This document shows positions 39,807 to 44,542 of a DNA stretch of 44,542 nucleotides, in pieces. Origin of the DNA: Helicobacteraceae bacterium (lineage in GTDB: Bacteria; Campylobacterota; Campylobacteria; Campylobacterales; Sulfurimonadaceae); assembly GCA_027063225.1 (NCBI GenBank), contig JAMOSG010000020.1, positions 1-44,542 on the forward strand, written 5' to 3'. Numbering within the stretch: the stretch's first letter is position 1; every line of letters starts with the position of its first letter. Under the pieces are notes generated by a model, which saw only the letters and a program-made list of their open reading frames with translations, ran no database searches and was not told the DNA's origin. Position numbers and translations under genes: made by a program.

Positions 39807-40160
39807 ATGAGATATACAAAAGAACAAGTTGACAGTACAGCAAAATTAATGGTTGAAGCATTGTATAGACAGAAAACTATAGATGAAGCTATGGAGCAAG
39901 TTTACAGTAAAGAAGTAAAAATTTATGAGCACTTTAAACAATATGTTGGAAACTTAAAAAAACAACTGGATGGTGGAACTCCTCATTTGGCTACACCATG
40001 TAATTGGGCAGAAGCACTATATAAGTATCTTAAAAGTGATGATAAATTGAAATTTTTAGATGCAATGGATAGACAAGTAGCCTATGATGCAAACTATGGT
40101 ACACCTAGTCATAAACTAAAAAAATGGATTAAAGAGCAAAGAAGTTATAACAAATCGTAG
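39807..40160 (+). CDS. Cassette 1: unknown protein (117 aa)
   Basis: A soluble, highly charged protein of unknown function with no signal peptide or membrane helix. The N-terminal MRYTKEQVDSTAKLMVEAL and C-terminal KLKKWIKEQRSYNKS regions look helical. AGAAGGAAG lies just before the ATG and belongs to the cassette. The TAG stop is inside the attC site that follows. As the first cassette it is closest to Pc and should be the best expressed. I do not recognise the family. Confidence 0.75.
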   Translation: MRYTKEQVDSTAKLMVEALYRQKTIDEAMEQVYSKEVKIYEHFKQYVGNLKKQLDGGTPHLATPCNWAEALYKYLKSDDKLKFLDAMDRQVAYDANYGTPSHKLKKWIKEQRSYNKS

Positions 40161-40280
40161 CAACAAAAATATGTTACCCTAGCCGAAAAAAGCCTCTAAA
40201 ACTAGTGATATTTAGCTACCATTATAGAAGTTAAAAGAGTACAAGAACAGGTAACATATTTTTGTACTCGACCGTTGTAC
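40145..40280 (+). other. attC1 of cassette 1 (about 136 bp, long AT-rich family)
   Basis: Left core TTATAAC (40145-40151), right core GTTGTAC (40274-40280). A 16-bp perfect stem lies between, ACAAAAATATGTTACC at 40163-40178 and its complement at 40250-40265, with a large central loop region. The same sequence, with small changes, recurs as attC4. The crossover falls after G40274. Confidence 0.85.
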
Positions 40281-40327
40281 TCTAAATAAGCTTTTCTAAA
40301 TCGGTGATAATTTAAGAAGGAAAAAAA

Positions 40328-41476
40328 ATGCCAGGTAAAACACAAAGAAAATATGTTGGTGAACTTATGAGATTTAATAAATCGCTAAAAGTACCATTAT
40401 ATAAAGTTAAGTCTGTGCTTCCATTAAATTATACTAAATATGACATTTTAAATTTATTTAAAGAATTATTTCCTTATGAATGGAATATTATAAAAGAACG
40501 CTATAAAATATATAAAGAAAAAGATGATTTTTTAAAAAAAGTAGGTAAAAAAATTAGATATAAGCCAACTTTGCCAGAATATTATTTATTTGAACTTCAA
40601 AAAGTAAAACATATACTGTCTCAAAGGCAAAAAAAATTACATGCAATAAATTTTAATGAAACAAATAGATTAGAGAAACTAGGTAAACTTGGTGAAGAAA
40701 CAAGAATACGAATGACTAAAATAAATGAAAAAATTGATTTAGCTAAAGAGTATATTCAAGATGTTGAACCCTCATATATAGATATATTTATACATGCTTA
40801 TCATAAAGATGGAATTTCACAAGATGGAAAAATGGAGATAGTTAAAGAATTGCAAAAATATGATTCTAGTAAAACTTTAGAGTTTTTTCAAAAATTAAAT
40901 GATAGTGAAAAAAATAGTCAAATTAGAATTGTTGCTTTTAAGCACCTTCAATCAATAGGAAAATATGTTAAATTACGAAAATCTTTTAAAGGTAAAAGAA
41001 AGACATATATGACAGAAAAAACTAATTTCGACATGAAACCTTTAGATTTATTTGAAAAAATAGAAAGTAATTTAGTTCAAAATAAAAAATCTTATGATAT
41101 TTTCATTTCACATAGTTTTAAAGATAATATATTAGTTAAGAAAATTATAAAAAAACTTAATAAATATAATTTAAATATATATTGTGACTGGATTAGTGAT
41201 AATGATTTTTTGAAAAGAACATATGCAGGTGACTATACAAAAGCTATTCTAAAAAGAAGAATAGAACAATCAAAAAAAGTACTATTTATTAAAACAAATC
41301 ATACTAATGATAAATCAAATAATTTCTATTCAGAATGGGTTAAGATGGAAATTTTACATGCTAAATCTATAAATAAGCCTATAGAACATATAGATTTTAC
41401 AAATAGTGATCAGAGAGAATTTCCATTGTATATATATAATGAAGAAATCAAGGAATTAGTTAATGGAAATAGATAG
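40328..41476 (+). CDS. Cassette 2: TIR-domain protein (382 aa)
   Basis: The C-terminal TIR domain spans about residues 255-355: SYDIFISHSFKDN is box 1, and the helix SEWVKMEILHAK carries the expected catalytic Glu (E341) of NAD-cleaving TIR proteins. Residues 1-250 are an unrecognised, mainly helical and strongly basic region with a probable coiled coil at about 85-145. No membrane helix is seen. AAGGAAAAAA precedes the ATG. The end overlaps the next gene by 14 bases. The three genes in this cassette form a tight operon, suggesting one system; anti-phage defence by NAD cleavage or signalling is the inference. Codon usage is very AT-rich. Confidence 0.85.
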   Translation: MPGKTQRKYVGELMRFNKSLKVPLYKVKSVLPLNYTKYDILNLFKELFPYEWNIIKERYKIYKEKDDFLKKVGKKIRYKPTLPEYYLFELQKVKHILSQRQKKLHAINFNETNRLEKLGKLGEETRIRMTKINEKIDLAKEYIQDVEPSYIDIFIHAYHKDGISQDGKMEIVKELQKYDSSKTLEFFQKLNDSEKNSQIRIVAFKHLQSIGKYVKLRKSFKGKRKTYMTEKTNFDMKPLDLFEKIESNLVQNKKSYDIFISHSFKDNILVKKIIKKLNKYNLNIYCDWISDNDFLKRTYAGDYTKAILKRRIEQSKKVLFIKTNHTNDKSNNFYSEWVKMEILHAKSINKPIEHIDFTNSDQREFPLYIYNEEIKELVNGNR

Positions 41477-41927
41477 AGAAAAAATATTAATTGAAGAAAT
41501 AAAAGTAGTTCAAGATATTATTAAAAGAATGGCAAGTAACTCTTTTAGTGTGAAAACATGGACTATTACACTTATAGTAGCTACATTGTTGTTTAAAGGG
41601 GCTAATAACCATATTTTCATTGCCTTTATACCTCTATTCGCTTTTTGGTTTTTAGACTCTTATTATTTACAACAAGAACGACTATTCAGGCAAGTACATA
41701 ATTGGATAGCAATATATAGACAAGATAATGATGATAAGCTTTTTAACATGAATCCCATGCAGTTTAAAGATAAAGTACAAACAGTTTTAAGAATAATGTT
41801 TTCAATAAGTACTTTACCTTTTTATGGAAGCATCTTTATTATGTTAATAAGTTATATCTTTATTGTATATTTTAAATATTTAGTCTTATTAAAAGATTGT
41901 TTATTAATTTATGTAGGAGTTAAGTAA
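41463..41927 (+). CDS. Cassette 2: small multi-pass membrane protein (154 aa)
   Basis: Hydrophobic helices are at about residues 31-46, 50-66 and 110-140, the last perhaps two helices. The motif FWFLDSYYLQQERLFR after the second helix, with an amphipathic N-terminal helix (1-25), resembles a family of small membrane proteins often found beside TIR genes; I recall them as RipA-like or SLATT-like, but I am not sure. In a TIR system it could be the membrane-damaging effector. It overlaps the TIR gene by 14 bases and the following gene by one (TAATG), so its synthesis is coupled to both. Confidence 0.75.
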   Translation: MEIDREKILIEEIKVVQDIIKRMASNSFSVKTWTITLIVATLLFKGANNHIFIAFIPLFAFWFLDSYYLQQERLFRQVHNWIAIYRQDNDDKLFNMNPMQFKDKVQTVLRIMFSISTLPFYGSIFIMLISYIFIVYFKYLVLLKDCLLIYVGVK

Positions 41928-42502
41928 TGGCAAAAAAAGTATTTTTCAGCTTTCATTATCAAGATGTTATAGACTTTAGAGCAAATGTTGTGAGAAATCA
42001 TGGGAATTTTAAATTAAATAAAGATGAAGCAGGTTTTTATGACTCTTCCATATGGGAAGAAGCTAAAAAAACAAGTGATTTAGCATTAAAAAGATTGATT
42101 AATAAAGGAATTCAAAATACATCAAATACTTGTGTTTTAGTTGGAACACATACATTTAAAAGAAGATGGGTTGATTATGAGATAATGAAAAGTTTTGAAA
42201 AAGGTAATTATATATTTGCCGTACATATTAATGGAATAAAATGTAAAAATCAAAAAACTAAGCCAAAAGGTAATAATCCTTTGTATTATCTAGGATACTC
42301 TTTTGATAAAACAGGAAAAAAATTATTATTACATAACTATATAGAAAATAAATGGATTCACTTTAAGGATTTAGATGGTTGGTCTGTTAAAGAAGTGCCT
42401 GAAAAAGATAGAAATAAAATTTTTAGACTTTCAACATTGTATCCAATTTATGATTGGATAGATGATAATGGATTTAGTGAGTTTAAAACTTGGGTTAAGT
42501 AA
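41927..42502 (+). CDS. Cassette 2: ThsB-like TIR protein (191 aa)
   Basis: A member of the TIR-like DUF1863/MTH538 family that includes ThsB, the sensor and NAD-derived signal producer in Thoeris. Visible features are the N-terminal KKVFFSFHYQDVIDFRAN (residues 3-20), SIWEEAKKTSDLALKRLI, TCVLVGTHTFKRRW and the following WVDYEI with the candidate catalytic E85. The length is like ThsB. No ThsA gene with SIR2 or Macro domain is present; the neighbour membrane protein might be the effector. It is translated from an ATG overlapping the stop of that gene. The 3' end is 3 bases from attC2. Confidence 0.88.
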   Translation: MAKKVFFSFHYQDVIDFRANVVRNHGNFKLNKDEAGFYDSSIWEEAKKTSDLALKRLINKGIQNTSNTCVLVGTHTFKRRWVDYEIMKSFEKGNYIFAVHINGIKCKNQKTKPKGNNPLYYLGYSFDKTGKKLLLHNYIENKWIHFKDLDGWSVKEVPEKDRNKIFRLSTLYPIYDWIDDNGFSEFKTWVK

Positions 42503-42505
42503 AGG

Positions 42506-42573
42506 GTACAACAAAACAGAGTATCCAATAAATTACCTAGCGGAAATTTATCGGCTATCTTCGACCGTTGCCT
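42506..42573 (+). other. attC2 of cassette 2 (68 bp, short family)
   Basis: Left core GTACAAC (42506-42512), the exact complement of the right core of attC1, as expected if both came with the same cassette. Right core GTTGCCT (42567-42573) belongs to the next cassette. The imperfect stem is 42521-42534 with 42545-42558, with eight-base spacers on each side. The same arms recur in attC6. Confidence 0.88.
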
Positions 42574-42722
42574 CGGACGCTTCGCTTACCGAGGCAACGG
42601 GGGCGCGGGCTGAACACCCGCTAGTTCCCCGGCGCAGCAGCGCCAGGCAACAAGCGGGAGGAGTGAGCAACAACATCTGAAACCAAACTTTCAAATGTCG
42701 TCGTCACTCACCCGCGCCCCCG
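42568..42722 (+). mobile_element. Cassette 3: 155-bp GC-rich attC-only cassette, copy 1
   Basis: A 63% GC unit in a very AT-rich region. It starts right after the crossover G at 42567 and ends at G42722 before TTATAT. Only 24 bases precede the attC core, so there is no room for a gene. The first bases form a 10-bp hairpin GTTGCCTCGG/CCGAGGCAAC around a 12-base loop, and the rest is a long attC. Identical in length and sequence to copy 2 at 43843-43997 by direct reading. Confidence 0.88.
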
Positions 42723-42728
42723 TTATAT
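42592..42728 (+). other. attC3, GC-rich, branched (137 bp)
   Basis: Left core AGGCAAC (42592-42598) is the exact complement of the right core GTTGCCT at 42567. Right core GTTATAT is 42722-42728. The outer stem pairs AACGGGGGCGCGGG (42596-42609) with CCCGCGCCCCCGTT (42711-42724), 14 bp without mismatch. Inside are two hairpin arms: 42617-42626 with 42649-42658 (ending in GGCGC-AGCA-GCGCC), and 42661-42676 with 42695-42709. The multi-arm shape is unusual for attC. Confidence 0.8.
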
Positions 42729-42820
42729 CCAAGCCACTTTAAAAGAGAAGTCTAAAAAAGAGTTTGAATAGGCCTATTTATAAAAGTAAATTAGGTAAAT
42801 TTAATTTTTGGAGGTCTCAA

Positions 42821-43336
42821 ATGAAGAGACTTATTTTTAGTGTAATATTAATTTTTATGATTATTACTATTTCTGGATGTGCTTCACATCAACATGCAGT
42901 AAATTTACAAAAATCTTTTGTACCTAAGGAAGATACAAAGGTAAAAGTTGCCGAAATAAGCAATAAGACAGGTTTTAATTATGAAATTAATATCGAACAA
43001 TTACTCAAAAGTGCTTTTGTAAAACAACTAAAAACTAATAATTTATTAGCTGATGAAAATTCTAAAAATATTATTATTTTAAATGTTGATATTATGAAAT
43101 ATTCAGAAGGTAGTGCTTTTAAAAGATGGCTTATGCCTGGTTGGGGTAAAACGGAGTTGACTATAACAGCAAAACTATATAGCAATAATCAAGAAATTGG
43201 AACTTTAAAAGCGACAAGAGAAATTATAGCTGGTGGTGGTTATACAATAGGTGCATGGGAATATGTATTTAATGATTTAGCTGAAGATGTTATTGAAGAT
43301 TTTAAAAAAGAATTTCAAAAACAACATAAGTTATAA
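42821..43336 (+). CDS. Cassette 4: DUF4410-like lipoprotein (171 aa)
   Basis: An exported protein with a lipoprotein signal peptide: residues 1-19 hydrophobic and lipobox ISGC at 17-20, so acylation at C20. The remaining part, with VDIMKYSEGSAFKRW, GKTELTITAKLYSNNQEIG and IAGGGYTIGAWEY, resembles DUF4410 lipoproteins. Function unknown; it should be membrane-anchored on the periplasmic side or in the outer membrane. GGAGG 6 bases before the ATG is an excellent ribosome binding site and decides against an earlier ATG at 42764. A second gene follows in the same cassette. Confidence 0.82.
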   Translation: MKRLIFSVILIFMIITISGCASHQHAVNLQKSFVPKEDTKVKVAEISNKTGFNYEINIEQLLKSAFVKQLKTNNLLADENSKNIIILNVDIMKYSEGSAFKRWLMPGWGKTELTITAKLYSNNQEIGTLKATREIIAGGGYTIGAWEYVFNDLAEDVIEDFKKEFQKQHKL

Positions 43337-43365
43337 ATAATATTTATATATAAAGGAAAAATAAA

Positions 43366-43710
43366 ATGAAGTATTTTTTTAAAGGAATATTATTATTGTT
43401 TATATCAATTTCTACTAATGCAGATTGTATATCTGCATTAGAAAATAGTATAGGTTGGACAATTATAGATAGTAAAATTATTGATGGATATATAAAAGAA
43501 AATGGTAAAAAAGAAGATTCTTTTGAAGGATGTAATTATAATAGGGTTATCTATTTTAGAGATGGAACAACAGTCACTTGTAATTCGTATGGATATCAAT
43601 ATGCTTATGCCCCTACGGCAATTATACTAGGTAAATCAATTTTATATAAAGGTAAAAAAATTACTTTATTTAAAATGATTGTTGAAGATGAGGAATACAA
43701 TATACAATAA
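43366..43710 (+). CDS. Cassette 4: small exported protein (114 aa)
   Basis: A signal peptide is likely (residues 1-19, cleavage after TNA). The mature part has four Cys residues, including CISAL and EGCNYNRVIYFRDGTTVTC, suggesting disulphides in the periplasm. No family is recognised. It is 29 bases downstream of the lipoprotein gene, with AAAGGAAAA before the ATG, so they form a two-gene cassette. Confidence 0.7.
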   Translation: MKYFFKGILLLFISISTNADCISALENSIGWTIIDSKIIDGYIKENGKKEDSFEGCNYNRVIYFRDGTTVTCNSYGYQYAYAPTAIILGKSILYKGKKITLFKMIVEDEEYNIQ

Positions 43711-43713
43711 AAG

Positions 43714-43848
43714 ATATAACAAATCGTAGCACAAAAATATGTTACCACAGCCGAAAAAAGTTTTGAAAACTAGAGATATTTAGCTATCATTGTAAAACAC
43801 AAAAAAGTACAAGAACTGGTAACATATTTTTGTACTCAACCGTTGCCT
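43714..43848 (+). other. attC4 of cassette 4 (135 bp, long AT-rich family)
   Basis: Left core ATATAAC (43714-43720), right core GTTGCCT (43842-43848). It is a close relative of attC1: the same AAATCGTAGC after the left core, the stem ACAAAAATATGTTACC with its complement, and similar inner sequence. It differs by the loss of one A after GTAGC and by substitutions in the loop. Crossover after G43842. Confidence 0.83.
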
Positions 43849-43997
43849 CGGACGCTTCGCTTACCGAGGCAACGGGGGCGCGGGCTGAACACCCGCTAGT
43901 TCCCCGGCGCAGCAGCGCCAGGCAACAAGCGGGAGGAGTGAGCAACAACATCTGAAACCAAACTTTCAAATGTCGTCGTCACTCACCCGCGCCCCCG
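43843..43997 (+). mobile_element. Cassette 5: 155-bp GC-rich attC-only cassette, copy 2
   Basis: Identical to copy 1 over all 155 bases by direct reading, offset by exactly 1275. It follows a different attC (long family) and is followed by a different cassette, so the repeat is limited to the cassette itself. This supports independent insertion of the same unit by integrase, or a duplication within the array. Confidence 0.88.
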
Positions 43998-44003
43998 TTA
44001 TCA
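43867..44003 (+). other. attC5, GC-rich, branched (137 bp)
   Basis: Left core AGGCAAC (43867-43873), right core GTTATCA (43997-44003). Same sequence and branched structure as attC3 except for the last few bases, which belong to the next cassette. Confidence 0.8.
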
Positions 44004-44022
44004 TACGCAAGGAATACATATT

Positions 44023-44364
44023 ATGGAAGCAGAAGAAAAAGCAAAGTTTTTTAGTGAAAAATTTCTAGATAATAGTAAAGTTACTTTTGTAAAAGAAGAT
44101 TTTGAGGATAGAAGATTAAATCCAAGAGGTTGGCAATATAAAAGATATGGTAATTCAACAAAAGGTGAAGAAAAGTTAAAATTTTGTCGTGAGAATATGA
44201 AACTATTAGAGGACAATGGAAAGTGTGCTAGAAATGATAGTGATCTTCGATATTATGAAGATTTAATATTTATTGATGAAAATAATGTAGTAGAAGTTAC
44301 TACAAGTCCAAGTAGAAGTGGAAATACTTGTTCTTACTCATTCTTCACAGTAACAAAAGTATGA
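44023..44364 (+). CDS. Cassette 6: unknown protein (113 aa)
   Basis: A small soluble protein rich in charged residues. The first 20 residues are acidic/helical (MEAEEKAKFFSEKFLDNSKV), the middle has NPRGWQYKRYG, and the end VVEVTTSPSRSGNTCSYSFF looks beta-rich. No signal peptide and no known family. AAGGAA lies 10 bases before the ATG. The TGA stop overlaps the attC left core. Confidence 0.7.
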   Translation: MEAEEKAKFFSEKFLDNSKVTFVKEDFEDRRLNPRGWQYKRYGNSTKGEEKLKFCRENMKLLEDNGKCARNDSDLRYYEDLIFIDENNVVEVTTSPSRSGNTCSYSFFTVTKV

Positions 44365-44429
44365 TAACAAAACAGAGTAGCCAATAAGTACCCTAGCGGG
44401 AACTTATTGGCTATCTTCAATCGTTAGCA
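44362..44429 (+). other. attC6 of cassette 6 (68 bp, short family)
   Basis: Left core TGATAAC (44362-44368), exact complement of the right core GTTATCA of attC5. Right core GTTAGCA (44423-44429). A 12-bp stem TAGCCAATAAGT with its complement and a CCC-TAGC-GGG tip are visible. It is a near-copy of attC2. Confidence 0.87.
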
Positions 44430-44451
44430 CACAGATATAAAAAGGAATAGA

Positions 44452-44542
44452 ATGAGTTTATATGTTTTTAGAATTGCAAAAGGACATGATGGTGGAGAGC
44501 CTACAAATGAATGTCCAATAGATATGAAAGATTTAGAACCTG
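44452..44542 (+). CDS. Cassette 7: N-terminal fragment of an unknown protein, cut by window edge
   Basis: An open frame starts with ATG at 44452 preceded by AAAGGAATAGA and runs off the right edge after 30 codons (MSLYVFRIAKGHDGGEPTNE at its start). It begins 28 bases after the crossover at 44423, a usual cassette spacing. No family is assigned. Confidence 0.6.
   Translation, partial: MSLYVFRIAKGHDGGEPTNECPIDMKDLEP

Larger units (their letters stand above)
38559..44542. mobile_element. Chromosomal integron with at least seven cassettes
   Basis: The element consists of intI, a control region with attI, and an array of seven cassettes bounded at G/TT triplets, all read on the plus strand. The right end is outside the window. 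Cassette borders are inferred from attC core sites: 39785-40274, 40275-42567, 42568-42722, 42723-43842, 43843-43997, 43998-44423 and 44424 onward. The left part abuts panB. Cassette genes are more AT-rich and use less conserved products than the core genes, as expected. Confidence 0.9.

Noticed and set aside
42462-42680. A 72-residue plus-strand frame crossing the end of the ThsB-like gene, attC2 and the GC-rich repeat
   Set aside because: It overlaps a real gene in another frame and runs through recombination sites; the protein part from the repeat has no plausible start or ribosome binding site.
43787-43969. A 60-residue minus-strand frame inside the GC-rich cassette
   Set aside because: It crosses the cassette border into attC4 and has no ribosome binding site; its composition follows from the GC-rich hairpins.
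42568-43997. GC-rich repeats as a MITE, insertion sequence or group II intron
   Set aside because: Ends coincide with G/TT crossovers and complementary attC cores; there are no target duplications at the borders, no intron domain V seen, and the unit is only 155 bp.
40145-44429. CRISPR array
   Set aside because: Repeats are few, long, of different types and separated by genes; no regular spacer pattern is present.

Overview
The window looks like a chromosome segment from a Campylobacterota (epsilonproteobacterial) chemolithotroph of the Sulfurimonas/Sulfurovum type. The reasons are AT-rich DNA, the run lpxC-tsaB-like-thrB-ylxR-infB-rbfA-rimP that I recall from Helicobacter and Campylobacter, pseudaminic acid genes (pseB/C/F), a dimeric dUTPase, flhB, and a complex I lacking the NADH module. 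The genus is an inference; no rRNA or tRNA gene was seen.

Positions 1-1839 (minus strand) hold the 5' end of an unknown gene, a hemerythrin-domain protein and an APC-family permease. Positions 1940-7074 (plus strand) hold a compact operon: ctpA protease, purC, purS, purQ, a membrane-anchored SH3-like protein, plsC and crcB. From 7064 to 38477 every gene is on the minus strand. In transcription order from the right these are panB-ruvB-AI-2E transporter; nadA-nadC-flhB-DHH-like protein-M23 peptidase-lpxC-tsaB-like-thrB-ylxR-infB-rbfA-rimP-ribD; menG/ubiE-xseA-bioD; nuoA-B-CD-H-I-J-K-L-M-N; dut; a small toxin-antitoxin pair; an orphan Opp/Dpp-type ATPase; and pseB-pseC-pseF. Most junctions overlap or are a few bases apart, so translational coupling is likely. 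nuoA has no normal start codon that keeps its first membrane helix; an ATA codon behind a good ribosome binding site is the best candidate.

From 38559 to the right edge the window is a mobile integron. An IntI-type tyrosine recombinase (minus strand) is followed by a 279-bp control region with three related palindromes, a candidate PintI whose -10 lies inside one palindrome, and an extended -10 promoter (Pc) pointing into the array. An inferred attI crossover at 39784/39785 starts a plus-strand cassette array: (1) one unknown ORF; (2) a three-gene cassette with a TIR protein, a small multi-pass membrane protein and a ThsB-like TIR protein, a plausible Thoeris-like anti-phage module; (3) a 155-bp GC-rich cassette with no ORF; (4) a DUF4410-like lipoprotein plus a small exported protein; (5) a second, identical copy of the 155-bp GC-rich cassette; (6) one unknown ORF; (7) a cassette cut by the window edge.

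Two AT-rich attC families (about 68 bp and about 135 bp) alternate with the GC-rich attC. The GC-rich units (63% GC by hand count) are bounded exactly at G/TT crossover points, contain almost nothing but an attC, and fold into a multi-branched structure. They look like nomadic attC-only cassettes from a GC-rich donor. These repeats, the palindromes around the integron promoters and the TIR cassette are the most interesting parts of the window.
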